Assembly: GCA_004352715.1 (NCBI GenBank)
Contig: SCFE01000117.1
Coordinates: 890,281 to 954,280, forward strand
Length of the DNA: 64,000 nt
Direction of reading: 5' to 3'
DNA from: Hofstenia miamia
Lineage: Eukaryota > Xenacoelomorpha > Acoela
Below, piece after piece: positions 30,801 through 44,900 of this stretch (positions are counted from its first letter, which is position 1; each line of letters opens with the position of its first letter). The translations under genes and the position numbers were made by a program. The notes beneath the pieces are model-generated. The model did no database searches. It saw nothing but the letters and a program-made list of their open reading frames with translations, and was not told the DNA's origin.

Positions 30801-33800
30801 TAGTAAAGGCAAACAGACTGTCAACTGCAATTTCAAGAATGGTATGTGTACACTACGTCCAATTTGTTTAGTCAACTGCACATTTTCATATTATTTGGAG
30901 AACCGTTATAATAGATAATGCAGCGTAGTTAAAAATTTAGCCACTTCTATGTTTGTATATTTTGAAATTTGAATATAAATAAATATTTAATGTTTCTTAA
31001 ATGTATTGTTAGTGATTAACGAACATGTCACAAAGAATATGGTAAAAAAGCGTTTACAAGAGCCCTAACTGAGAATAAGTGCGATATTTTATGCAAATTG
31101 GAGGTTACAGGCGCGTTATACTTCCCCACCTTCAATTAATATGTACAAATCGCCTAATATAGCTTAATTTACACGACATTTGCATTATAGAATTCTATGT
31201 TGAGGACTTAATTTAACATATCCTGAACATTCCATTAGCGTTTCAAGATCATTTGCATTCCTGCATAAGATGAATAGCGGTTTCAATCTGAAGCCAATTA
31301 AAATTTTGAGATTCTTCCAGGCAATGTATTTTATGGGCAATTAATATTATTACCCAATTTCTTGTTCATTCAATACTTCTGTATGCGAAGATTGATAACT
31401 TTTTCAAAAGCAATTAACGTCCTGGTCTATGCTGAAAATAAGATATTTACTACTTGCAAGATATTCTTAATTTAAACTTCTCAAAACTCACGATTTATCT
31501 GGATACAAAATTCTTAACTCCGTTTTCTTCAAAATTTGGTGGTTTACATGGCTGTGATCATTAGCAATCCAGTTAAAAGCTGGAATCAGTCAGAACCATC
31601 TAATACAAAGCACGCTCATTTGTGAAGATAACGTCAAAAACAATTTGAATCCTCCTTCCTTATGTTTAGAGAATGATGGCTGGCAGCTGATATTTGTTTT
31701 ATAATAGCAAATTATTACCACGGGTTCAATTCTTGCTTCAACTTTTGTATTATTGTTTACAAATGCTTTTATTGCTTTTATCGTTCTGTAGCATCGATCC
31801 AGTTTTTTCAAATATTACTTGGAGGTGAAAACAAAAGCAAGCTGAATCACAATGCCTTCTTCTCTATAGTATTTGCATACTTTTTGTCACTCATATTCGG
31901 AATTTTAACTTTGAAAACGGATGCTTCCAGTTCAGTACTTAACAAAATGATGACGAACATTAAGGTGGTAAGAGAATATTTAAAAACTTCCCGAAAAACG
32001 AATAATTTAAAATGGTTTAGATCTGCAAGCTAATATCGGATACAATAGGGTCTTATCTGAATGAGTCGGAGCTTAATTTTCAACCTAAAGATAATATAAA
32101 GCACACCGTAGGGTATTGTATTCATTATGCAATACACAAAACAATGATGTTAATAATATAATAGACCAACTAGCGATTGTAAGCAAAATGTATATAAATG
32201 AATTTATATACCCCACAATTAAAATTTAAGCAAAGTAAACACTTATTTAACGTAAAGTAATTTATAATGTCAATGCTTGTTAAGTTTACATTGCGGAGAA
32301 TCGATATTTTAACGTTTTCCAAAAGCTTATAAATGAAAATTGAGTTGTATAAACAAAGTGAATACAGCGTTATGTACACATCGAATTCATGAATTACACT
32401 GGAAAACACTCATTTTGTTGCATGGGTAATTTTCATTGTTTCCACCTAATTTGACCTCACCGATTCCAAATCTGAAGCCCGTTTTTCGTCCAGTGCTCTA
32501 GTTTTTCCGTAATCGGTGTTTTGATTTTTTGCAAATTCATAATGTACAGTACTACTGCTACACTACTGACAAATTGGCGATTTTCAATTATAGCAACTTA
32601 ACCTTATATCTTATAAATGAACTAAATTTTACACTGATATCTACTGATACGGTAGCCTATAATTGATTTATAGTATTCATTTACTAAATAAAACGAATGT
32701 AATACGGATACATTTATTATTTCACAAGTATTCATATGCATATGTGAATACAACTATAGAATGAGCCCAACAAACATAGGCGCATGTGCAGTACAGTACA
32801 ATTGGATCAGAAGGGCTAATTAAGAAGTGTGAAAATTTTCTGATCAAGATCTTAGGTTAGTTTCAGGCAAGCTGGGCAGAAATTTTCTCTTGTAGCTCTT
32901 TCGTTTGTGAGGTGTTTCCAATGACTGTCTATGAATGCTCCAGCAATAGTCAGCCATCATGTGTTTGTCCCAACGTCCTTGGTAGCGCTCTTCCATGACC
33001 TTGAGGTCCTGGTGGAACCGCTCACCTTGCTCATCACTGACAGCACCAAGACTGTCAGGGAACTTGTCCAGATGACTGTAGAGGTAATGCAGTTTCACAC
33101 TCATCTTGCAGCCAAGGTTGCGAAATGTGGAAAGCATATCAGCCACAAGAAGTTCATAGTTATCAGCTTTTCTGTTTCCGAGGAAGTTTTCAACTACGGT
33201 AACAAAAGAAGTCCAAGCATTCCGCTCCAACACATTCATTTTTGCAGGAAATACAGAATCGCGCATAAGTAGCCGAATCTGTGGTCCGTCAAAAACCCCG
33301 GCTTTAATCTTTTCAAACGACAATCCAGGAAGAACGCGACATATGTGGTGGAAACATTCACTTTCGGAAGACAAAGCTTTGACAAACTGCTTCATCAAGC
33401 CGAGCTTGATGTGAAGAGGTGGGAATATGATCCTATCTCGGCACACAATTGGATCATTAACGATGTTAGGCATTCCTCTCTGCAGAGTTTCACGAACAGG
33501 CCAAATTATTTGATTCCAATGCTGATCCCTGGCGCGACTATCCCACATACAAAGGAAGCAGGGATACTTTGTGAAACCTGCCTGTTGACCCAGGAGAAAA
33601 TTCACCATTTTGAGGTCTACACATATGATCCAGTTGTGGTCATGGTACTTTATCAGTTCAATCACGGTTTTGATATCATTGTGACGTTCTTTCAAATGCA
33701 CCGAATGTCCTATTGGAACGGATGAAAAGTGATTACCATTGTGGAGAAGGACACACTTAAGACTGCGTTTCGAGCTATCCAAAAATAGTCGCCATTGATT

Positions 33801-36800
33801 TGGATCATAAGCTGGCATACCCAACTGTCGAAAAAGACCGGGCACATCATGACAAAACACAAAGTTATTTTCTTCTGTAAAATATGGAAGAAAGTCTTTT
33901 TCTCTATTTCTGAAATATGTAATTTTGGTGCCGTAGGTCGACTGGTTCTTTTCATTAAGTCTGGAGGCTAGTAGTTCCGCTGCAGTTTTGGATAGACCCA
34001 AATCACGCACAAGATCATTAAGTTCAGCTTGGCAGAACTTTTGAGGAATTGATGACCCCTCCGGTTCATATGTAGGGTCCTGCGAATCTTCTTGATGAAC
34101 ATGTACATCATCTCCCTCTTCGTCACTACTTGGTTGCACAAATCCCTCGAAAACTGGCACTGGGAGCTCGTCTGAGTGCGGAATCGGCCTGATTGCAGAA
34201 GGAATATTGGGATATTTAATTCTGTGTTTGGTTTTCATGGCAACGCCTTTTACATTAACCAAACAAAAGTAACAATCAGTCGTATGATCCATCGGCTCTC
34301 GCCAAGTCATCGGAATGCCGAAAGCTAAACCATTACGATTTCCTTTGCTCCAGTGGCGCAGATTTTCCTCACAATTTTGACACACAATATGTGGAGCCCA
34401 ACGTTTATCTTGATCGCCAATAGTAAGTCCAAAGTAAGCTTTATATGCACGTTTCACAAATGTTGATATATTACGGCGTTGACGCTCAAAAGCATAACAT
34501 CCACAAATGTAACAGAATGTGTTCGATTTGTCGTAGCAGGCATGTCTTCTTGTGGCCATAACACCTGAAAGACGGCGAGGGTTAGTAGATACCTTAATAA
34601 GATACCATACAGTATAATATATTATACAGTACACACATGTAGGCCTAGTTACAACCTGCGTTATAACAGCACATTTTTAAATATATGATATTAAAGAATG
34701 TAGGATCTACATACAGATGCCATAGTTAGAATGATTTCTAAGCTTAGTTTACATCTTTTAGAATAGGCGTCTTCCTCACCTATACATAATAATTCAGATT
34801 GAAGTGACTTACTTCTTTTTTCATTCAGAGATCCAAAAAGGCAACTGATCAAATCGAAAACAAATTTAAATTCGAAGCAATAAAAACAAAACAAAACTTG
34901 TTTTGGTCTTACTGTAAATAAAATTGACTATTGCATTTGACGTTCACTCATAAAATTAGAAAATATACGAACAAGATAGGGTTACTGTCAAAATACAAAA
35001 TAATGATGAAAAATGATAAAAATAGATAACACAAAAATCAAAATTGCAAAAAATCCAGAGCATGTGGATAAAAACGGTTTTCAGATTCGAAATCATGAGG
35101 TCTGAATTGACCAAAATGCGTTGTAAAATTCAATGCAACAGAAACTTTCCAAAAATTTGTTGTCCAGTGTAATCAAACCGTTAATAAGATGAAATAAATA
35201 GAATTCGGAGTAAAATTCTTTCTCAATGCTTACAATAGTTTTAATCGTATTTATAGTAATTTGAAGAGAAGTACCTGTCGATTTGAATTTAAACGTCTGC
35301 CAAGATAGCGGCTAAAAATGATGTAAGCGACAATTTGTTGAAAACGTTTTATCGACAGATACAATTATCTCTTTTTCAACACATGTTATTTTCTTGGTTG
35401 CAATATACAAAATCAAACTGAAATAATCACACTTGATTTAATCATAATATTTTTTAATCACTTCTTTTTCGATCTTAGTTCTTCTNAATAGTAAGTCCAA
35501 AGTAAGCTTTATATGCACGTTTCACAAATGTTGATATATTACGGCGTTGACAATCAAAAGCATAACATCCACAAATGTAACAGAATGTGTTCGATTTGTC
35601 GTAGCAGGCATGTCGTCTTGTGGCCATAATACCTGAAAGACGGCGAGGGTTAGTAGATACCTTAATAAGATACCATACAGTATAATATATTATACAGTAC
35701 ACACANCACTGTAACTTTACACTTCTTAATAAAATATTAGTTAACTTTATCTTACCTTCTTTTATCATACCTTTTTTTAAAAAACCCCCAGAGGAAAAAG
35801 TCAAGTGGAGCAAAGCGGATTCTTCCATTCCATCCTTCCCTAAAATTTGTATTGAGAAATTCACACACATTTCTACACCAATGATAGAGCACCATCTTGT
35901 TGGAAAAATGCACAACTGAAGCAACGTCATCTCGTCAGTTCTGAAACAAAGAATGATTGCAGCATCTTCAAATAGTCTTCTGCATTCACTGTGTTGATCT
36001 AATCTTTGAATTTTTTTATACAAAAATGCTATTTTTTTGTCAGATGTAGGCCATTTTAAAATATGAGTAATATTCACATATGTACCTATTATCTGTTAAT
36101 TGATTAGGCTTTTTAATGTGCCATTTTAAATCACAGAGAGAGTTAATGAACACCGCGGTATATATATATATATATATATATANNNNNNNNNNNNNNNNNN
36201 NNNNNNNNNNNNNNNNNNNNNNNNNNNNNNNNNNNNNNNNNNNNNNNNNNNNNNNNNNNNNNNNNNNNNNNNNNNNNNNNNNNNNNNNNNNNNNNNNNNN
36301 NNNNNNNNNNNNNNNNNNNNNNNNNNNNNNNNNNNNNNNNNNNNNNNNNNNNNNNNNNNNNNNNNNNNNNNNNNNNNNNNNNNNNNNNNNNNNNNNNNNN
36401 NNNNNNNNNNNNNNNNNNNNNNNNNNNNNNNNNNNNNNNNNNNNNNNNNNNNNNNNNNNNNNNNNNNNNNNNNNNNNNNNNNNNNNNNNNNNNNNNNNNN
36501 NNNNNNNNNNNNNNNNNNNNNNNNNNNNNNNNNNNNNNNNNNNNNNNNNNNNNNNNNNNNNNNNNNNNNNNNNNNNNNNNNNNNNNNNNNNNNNNNNNNN
36601 NNNNNNNNNNNNNNNNNNNNNNNNNNNNNNNNNNNNNNNNNNNNNNNNNNNNNNNNNNNNNNNNNNNNNNNNNNNNNNNNNNNNNNNNNNNNNNNNNNNN
36701 NNNNNNNNNNNNNNNNNNNNNNNNNNNNNNNNNNNNNNNNNNNNNNNNNNNNNNNNNNNNNNNNNNNNNNNNNNNNNNNNNNNNNNNNNNNNNNNNNNNN

Positions 36801-39800
36801 NNNNNNNNNNNNNNNNNNNNNNNNNNNNNNNNNNNNNNNNNNNNNNNNNNNNNNNNNNNNNNNNNNNNNNNNNNNNNNNNNNNNNNNNNNNNNNNNNNNN
36901 NNNNNNNNNNNNNNNNNNNNNNNNNNNNNNNNNNNNNNNNNNNNNNNNNNNNNNNNNNNNNNNNNNNNNNNNNNNNNNNNNNNNNNNNNNNNNNNNNNNN
37001 NNNNNNNNNNNNNNNNNNNNNNNNNNNNNNNATTTGGGATTCGCAAACATTGCATGTATAAATGTTCTCAATATGGATCACATCAAAAACATGAACTTAG
37101 CCTCCCAATATATTAAAAACGGTATGCATGTAAACAATGTATATTGTATAAAAGTTTATATTAAAGGAAGATTTAAACAATTATCTAAAATGAAATTGGT
37201 AAACTTGAGCCAGCTTATGACTCGTTTGCATTTTTAAAGCTCTGCAAAATGCTGTACAGCATGAATTCATAGCTATACTATTTTCTGAGAAGCCTAAATT
37301 TTTTATGGTTTAACTTTACTACAAGAAAAATTTTATATAATAACTACCGCAATTTGATCTATACATCACATTATTAAAACTATGATTGTTGTAGGACTAT
37401 CTCTGCCCTGCAGAATGGTATGTAAACGCGCGATTGCATAAACTCATGGAGTAACACGTCTCAAATTATGGTTTTTTAAAATCGACATCTATTGTAGAAG
37501 TTCGAGTATTTATACTTCATTCAAACCTGCTATTTATTAAGATTTGATAATGCCTGTAGTTCTAGTCTTCGTATCATGATTTCAGTCTTTCAAGCGTCTT
37601 CACGTAANNNNNNNNNNNNNNNNNNNNNNNNNNNNNNNNNNNNNNNNNNNNNNNNNNNNNNNNNNNNNNNNNNNNNNNNNNNNNNNNNNNNNNNNNNNNN
37701 NNNNNNNNNNNNNNNNNNNNNNNNNNNNNNNNNNNNNNNNNNNNNNNNNNNNNNNNNNNNNNNNNNNNNNNNNNNNNNNNNNNNNNNNNNNNNNNNNNNN
37801 NNNNNNNNNNNNNNNNNNNNNNNNNNNNNNNNNNNNNNNNNNNNNNNNNNNNNNNNNNNNNNNNNNNNNNNNNNNNNNNNNNNNNNNNNNNNNNNNNNNN
37901 NNNNNNNNNNNNNNNNNNNNNNNNNNNNNNNNNNNNNNNNNNNNNNNNNNNNNNNNNNNNNNNNNNNNNNNNNNNNNNNNNNNNNNNNNNNNNNNNNNNN
38001 NNNNNNNNNNNNNNNNNNNNNNNNNNNNNNNNNNNNNNNNNNNNNNNNNNNNNNNNNNNNNNNNNNNNNNNNNNNNNNNNNNNNNNNNNNNNNNNNNNNN
38101 NNNNNNNNNNNNNNNNNNNNNNNNNNNNNNNNNNNNNNNNNNNNNNNNNNNNNNNNNNNNNNNNNNNNNNNNNNNNNNNNNNNNNNNNNNNNNNNNNNNN
38201 NNNNNNNNNNNNNNNNNNNNNNNNNNNNNNNNNNNNNNNNNNNNNNNNNNNNNNNNNNNNNNNNNNNNNNNNNNNNNNNNNNNNNNNNNNNNNNNNNNNN
38301 NNNNNNNNNNNNNNNNNNNNNNNNNNNNNNNNNNNNNNNNNNNNNNNNNNNNNNNNNNNNNNNNNNNNNNNNNNNNNNNNNNNNNNNNNNNNNNNNNNNN
38401 NNNNNNNNNNNNNNNNNNNNNNNNNNNNNNNNNNNNNNNNNNNNNNNNNNNNNNNNNNNNNNNNNNNNNNNNNNNNNNNNNNNNNNNNNNNNNNNNNNNN
38501 NNNNNNNNNNNNNNNNNNNNNNNNNNNNNNNNNNNNNNNNNNNNNNNNNNNNNNNNNNNNNNNNNNNNNNNNNNNNNNNNNNNNNNNNNNNNNNNNNNNN
38601 NNNNNNNCAGTCGTATGATCCATCGGCTCTCGCCAAGTCATCGGAATGCCGAAAGCTAAACCATTACGATTTCCTTTGCTCCAGTGGCGCAGATTTTCCT
38701 CACAATTTTGACACACAATATGTGGAGCCCAACGTTTATCTTGATCGCCAATAGTAAGTCCAAAGTAAGCTTTATATGCACGTTTCACAAATGTTGATAT
38801 ATTACGGCGTTGACGCTCAAAAGCATAACATCCACAAATGTAACAGAATGTGTTCGATTTGTCGTAGCAGGCATGTCTTCTTGTGGCCATAATACCTGAA
38901 AGACGGCGAGGGTTAGTAGATACCTTAATAAGATACCATACAGTATAATATATTATACAGTACACACATGTAGGCCTAGTTACAACCTGCGTTATAACAG
39001 CACATTTTTAAATATATGATATTAAAGAATGTAGGATCTACATACAGATGCCATAGTTAGAATGATTTCTAAGCTTAGTTTACATCTTTTAGAATAGGCG
39101 TCTTCCTCACCTATACAGTATAATTCAGATTGAAGTGACTTACTTCTTTTTTCATTCAGAGATCCAAAAAGGCAACTGATCAAATCGAAAACAAATTTAA
39201 ATTCGAAGCATTAAAAACAAAACAAAACTTGAGACATCGTTTGTTTTGGTCTTACTGTAAATAAAATTGACTATTGCATTTGACGTTCACACATAAAATT
39301 AGAAAATATACGAACAAGATAGGGTTACTGTCAAAATACAAAATAATGATGAAAAATGATAAAAATAGATAACACAAAAATCAAAATTGCAAAAAATCCA
39401 GAGCATGTGGATAAAAACGGTTTTCAGATTCGAAATCATGAGGTCTGAATTGACCAAAATGCGTTGTAAAATTCAATGCAACAGAAACTTTCCAAAAATT
39501 TGTTGTCCAGTGTTATCAATTCAATGTGTAAAGAAACTAAATTACAAAATGGAAAAACAATAGCAAAAACTGTAAAAAGAATTTCTTCCTTCATAGCATT
39601 AAAATGCCAACCCCTTCACAACTGGTAATAAGTAATTTGATGTTGGGAAAGAATATGTATTCAAATTATCGTCCTTTAACACCAACAATCAATCATTATT
39701 ACCAACGGTCGCTGTATTATCCAGCAACATACATCAATTAATAAAAGCTAATTTACACCTTTCTCATTCAGGACTAGAGGGTGGGGATTAGCAAATAGAG

Positions 39801-41066
39801 CAGCTCCGCAGAAATACTTATATTGAAAGTCTCGACAACATGTAACTTTATATTAAAATTTTAAAAATTAGAAATACATAAAATGAGAAAAAATTAAATA
39901 ATTTCAAATATGTCATTATACAACAGAAATTTTAACGATCTTGCCAACACATCCAGCAATCTCAGGATTTGTTTCCTTATAAATTTTGTTTGTTAACACT
40001 TCGAAATAATTTTTTGCAAATGAACAACAAACTAATCAAAAGGGTAATTTGTGTTGCCAGTGGCGGATTTACGTGAGGAATATGAGACTGCAGCACCCCT
40101 GCCGAGGCAGAAAGTGTAATTTGTGTTACCGTAACTAAAAATTCAAATTTTTGGATTTCATTTGTAAATCGATCCAAAAGTTTGACAATTAACAAACAAA
40201 TTCTCCAATTAACCCGCAAATGTTCCAAAATTTACCAAACTTCCTGAACTAGCACACCATAACATGTAGAGAAATGCATGATGAATCAAAATTTAATCAA
40301 ATCTAAAATAAAAATTTTTATTCAAAAATCGAATATCAGGACTCCCCATCAGAAATGTCTAGATCCGCCTCTGTATGTTGCAATAACGTTAGGTTCATTT
40401 TCCAAAATTATTTTAATTTTAAGTATGCTGTAAGACGGGCTATTTACTTTATAAATTATGCATGCATATTCTGTAGAAGGTAAACAGACCATTTGTATTA
40501 TATCCAGTTATTATTGTCTTGTATAATACAGTAGGACTGTAGTTCTAAACCTGAAGGGAAAAATATGGTACAGACTGCAGTGAAAGAAAAAGTTAAAATT
40601 TTCTAACATAAAAATTTCTTAATGGGAACAAGCAGCAAGTAGCATAACAATGGAAGCGTGAGTAGGGTTTTTGCAATGGTGTACAATTTTAATTGGCATG
40701 TTGCATATGCGAAGTATAAAATTTAAACAGCTATACAAATATAGTGATTATTTGAAACTTGATGTCGATTGTTGCAATAAATCTTGTTTACCGTTTCAAA
40801 CATCCTTTTAGTCTGCGATTGCTGTTTACAAACGTTATCAAACGCGCAAACTCTTTCTAAAAGCTTTACAAATTAACATGGTAACATCGGCCTTGAATAA
40901 AAAGCGTGCTCACAGTGGAACAACTACAAATTTTCTAGACAAAGCCAGAAAATATTCAAGTGACATTAAATGTCATTTGCCTTTAACCAAAACAAATTCG
41001 AAGTTTAATTATGCCATTTATACTTTTAGTATACAGAAACAATACTTTAAGAAAAAATGAAATGTG

Positions 41067-41098
<32 letters not shown>

Positions 41099-41915
41099 AC
41101 TTTGACTATACAGTGATAATTGTATCCATGTTGATCATATCTGTGCGAAGTTTGAAGCTTTTAGCCCCAACAGCCAATTTGCTGTAAGTAACTTTAGGAA
41201 TTTCCGCTGTGAAGTGCTACATGACCCGCTATTCCCATGGGATTTACTTGTTTCAATGCCCAGGAAATTAAAATTTCGACGCACTTGGTACCAAAATGGG
41301 ACTAGAACCTTAAAAGAAGAACGTGGGACCTCGGATTCCAAAAAATTCTTCATAATTTTTTCAAAATTCAGTTTCCAAATGAAAGGTATCTCATGGGATC
41401 ACAGGTAAACATGGGATAAGAATATTTACTGGGATATGTCTTTTTATGTATGCGGGACCAATAATTTACATGAAATTTGGCCTTGAACCAATAATTTATG
41501 GTTCATTCAGACCCTTTGTGCAGAACGGTCATTATCAAAATTTGGTTGCACACTTAAGAATTCCTATAACAGCATTATAATTTTAAATTTCATTGAATGA
41601 AATATTTAATTTTAATTTCCAATTCACGAAAAGAAATGTATTGCGAATATAATNNNNNNNNNNNNNNNNNNNNNNNNNNNNNNNNNNNNNNNNNNNNNNN
41701 NNNNNNNNNNNNNNNNNNNNNNNNNNNNNNNNNNNNNNNNNNNNNNNNNNNNNNNNNNNNNNNNNNNNNNNNNNNNNNNNNNNNNNNNNNNNNNNNNNNN
41801 NNNNNNNNNNNNNNNNNNNNNNNNNNNNNNNNNNNNNNNNNNNNNNNNNNNNNNNNNNNNNNNNNNNNNNNNNNNNNNNNNNNNNNNNNNNNNNNNNNNN
41901 NNNNNNNNNNNNNNN

Positions 41916-41956
<41 letters not shown>

Positions 41957-44900
41957 TTCTAAGGAGACAGAGCACCCAAATTTGATGTAGTGCAAATGTA
42001 TTCGATTTTTTCATCTTATATGATTAGTGTGGATATTTTATTATAATTATTGTGTTCATTTGGATTTTTTTTTCATGGATTAGTAATATTTTTCTAAAAA
42101 ATGGCAAAAACCATTTATATCAGGCGCTGTGTCTTTTTATCATTTTTTGTGTTCTTAGGTTAAATTTCGAGATTTGTTTGAGGATTATTGGTCGTTCTAG
42201 GATATCTCTGATACCAAATTGTAAGAATGAGTACTTTTCAGACCATGGCATACTACATGATGGGCAGGAAATTTTAAGTAAATCCTTTAAATGAGGAGGC
42301 CAATGCCTGTATAGGCATTTACTCAACTATAGCAGGAACTGTTTACTATAGCACTTAGCTTTTAGAAGACCTCTTAATTAACATTTGAGGTAGAATCGAA
42401 TAAAACAACTCCGGAAAAGATATCTAATGTAGTTCTTGCGCTATGGACCACTATTTTTCGAAATTTTGCAAAATTTATATTTCAGTTATGGAACCCCAAT
42501 TTTTTTAGAAAGTGAAAAAAACAGTAATTGATTCACATATTTCTATCGATTACGCATCGAATGGTGTAAAAACTTTGGAAATCGAATCAAAACTGACTGA
42601 GCTATGGCCTTCTAAACACGGACTACTTGACCAGAAAATGCAAATTTTTGAATTTTTTTGAAACTGGCCCATTCAAAATTGAAGATACGATTCCGCAGAC
42701 TACTTATCCATTTGATATAAATTGTTCTATATTTGATAAATTTAGAATGGTTATATTAGACTTTTATAAAACAAAGCATTTTCCCACATGAAAATATTTG
42801 TATATAGACAGAGCGCCACATTAAAGGTTCATTGGACAGAGCGCCACATATAAATGCCGGGTTTTGAGACAGAGCGCCCGATATAAATGTATATACTCCT
42901 TCATTTGCTCCACTAAGCGCTATCCCGCCTGTTGGAAGACATCTTGGATTTCTCTGCTGTTAAAATCTAATCAGCCCCCCTCAGGCCCAGTGTTTGCTGT
43001 TCTTTTCTTCCTCGTTGCCATTAACGACCTCCCTCATTCTGTTCTCAACTCGTTTCGCCTGTTGTATGTCGACGACACAGATTTTTTATTTTGGTTGGTA
43101 TTTTGCTTCGAACGTTTTTTCTGATCTTGAGCACTTGTCTACTTGGTCCTCTGTCAGCCATCTTGATTTTAGCACTACCAAGACAAGTGGTATTTCCTTT
43201 TCTGTGACTCCCCCCTTCTTATTTGCCTCTACCTGTGAACTTTGCGCCTCATCACACTAATCTTGGAGTTCAACTTGCTGCAAACTTAAATTGGACTGGA
43301 CATGTGTCTTTGCGTCTCCGCAAAGCTAATTCCTCGCTATTTGCCTTTTCCCGTAATGTTCCTTTTAATACCTCGTCCGCTGTGAAACTCTCTTTGTTCA
43401 AGTCCATTCCTCCAGCCATTCTTCTCTACGCGTCTCCTTGTTGGTGGCCTTCTCGCGCTTTCAAATGGATTTCCTCTTTGGACTATAAAGACGCTCTGCT
43501 GAAATTCTCCACTCTCCCGCTGTCACTCTACTTCCATGCCTGTGATCTCCTTCTGTTCAATCGACCACTGACTCGCAAATTGGATCTTGATCCTTTTGAT
43601 TTCATTAAGTTCTCCAATTCCTGCTGCACTCGCTCTGATGATGTTGTCACCTTCTCCATTCGTCGTATAAAGAAACATCGCACCCTTCACTCGTTTTTCA
43701 ATCGTGCTTGTACTGCTGCTAATTACATTTTGACTCGCAACCCTCCAACAGCGATTGATTTCTTTTCCCGGCCACCGAGCTTCAAGAAATCTTTGATGGC
43801 TTTCCTCTTTGCTGAGCCCTTCTCCAACTTCGCCTACTCTTCCATTTGCTCCTATTTCATCTCCTGTGACTGTCNNNNNNNNNNNNNNNNNNNNNNNNNN
43901 NNNNNNNNNNNNNNNNNNNNNNNNNNNNNNNNNNNNNNNNNNNNNNNNNNNNNNNNNNNNNNNNNNNNNNNNNNNNNNNNNNNNNNNNNNNNNNNNNNNN
44001 NNNNNNNNNNNNNNNNNNNNNNNNNNNNNNNNNNNNNNNNNNNNNNNNNNNNNNNNNNNNNNNNNNNNNNNNNNNNNNNNNNNNNNNNNNNNNNNNNNNN
44101 NNNNNNNNNNNNNNNNNNNNNNNNNNNNNNNNNNNNNNNNNNNNNNNNNNNNNNNNNNNNNNNNNNNNNNNNNNNNNNNNNNNNNNNNNNNNNNNNNNNN
44201 NNNNNNNNNNNNNNNNNNNNNNNNNNNNNNNNNNNAATTTTCATATATATTGGTGCTTTGTAACGCTCACCACATATATTGGTGTTATGTAACCAAATGG
44301 TGTTTTGTACATAGGAAAAAAATTTATATTTTTTCATTTGTATTTTTCGTGATTTTTACTTATATTTGATAATACTTAGTCTCTATTGATATATTGTTAT
44401 CAATTTCGTTTGACCTTTATGTTTGCAAAGTGTAAAAAACTATGCACTAATTCAATTATTTCTTTTAAAATAATTTCTAAAAACTTAGATATTTTTTGTG
44501 CATATTTTGAATATCAAATGTTATTCAAGCCAAAGTTCCACACTGTACTAAACATATTTTATTTTTAGCTGTATATTAAGTCTTAGTATTGATATTGTAA
44601 AAATTGTCATGTAAAAACTGCTAATGTTGAAAGTAAATATTACAAAGAATAACTTACTCAAAGAGGTATTTCACTAAAATTTATATTTGCTTGAACAGCT
44701 TAAAATCGCAAAATGTAGTAAATTAATTTCTTTCAAGTAGTGGAGAGTGTTTTTTCAACATTATGAATTAGCTAAAAATAGTTAACGTAATGAATATTAA
44801 TCGTGAAAACAAAATAAACATTGCACAAATATAAAATATTTGTGTCATTAAGTGGATGATACGAAGGATCAATGTGACTGGATGATTTATACTTACTGTA

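Noticed and set aside
32931-33955. Open frames of 81-126 codons on both strands inside the transposase-like gene
   Set aside because: They overlap the long 571-codon frame and show no motif of their own; antisense and shifted shadows.
35707-36080. Single 200-codon frame joining the mariner relic and transposon fragment
   Set aside because: It crosses a single N and combines two unrelated sequences in an arbitrary frame.
36040-38965. Several open frames of 200-460 codons crossing N gaps
   Set aside because: Their length comes from runs of N; only the real bases at 38608-38890 (transposon copy 3) are informative.
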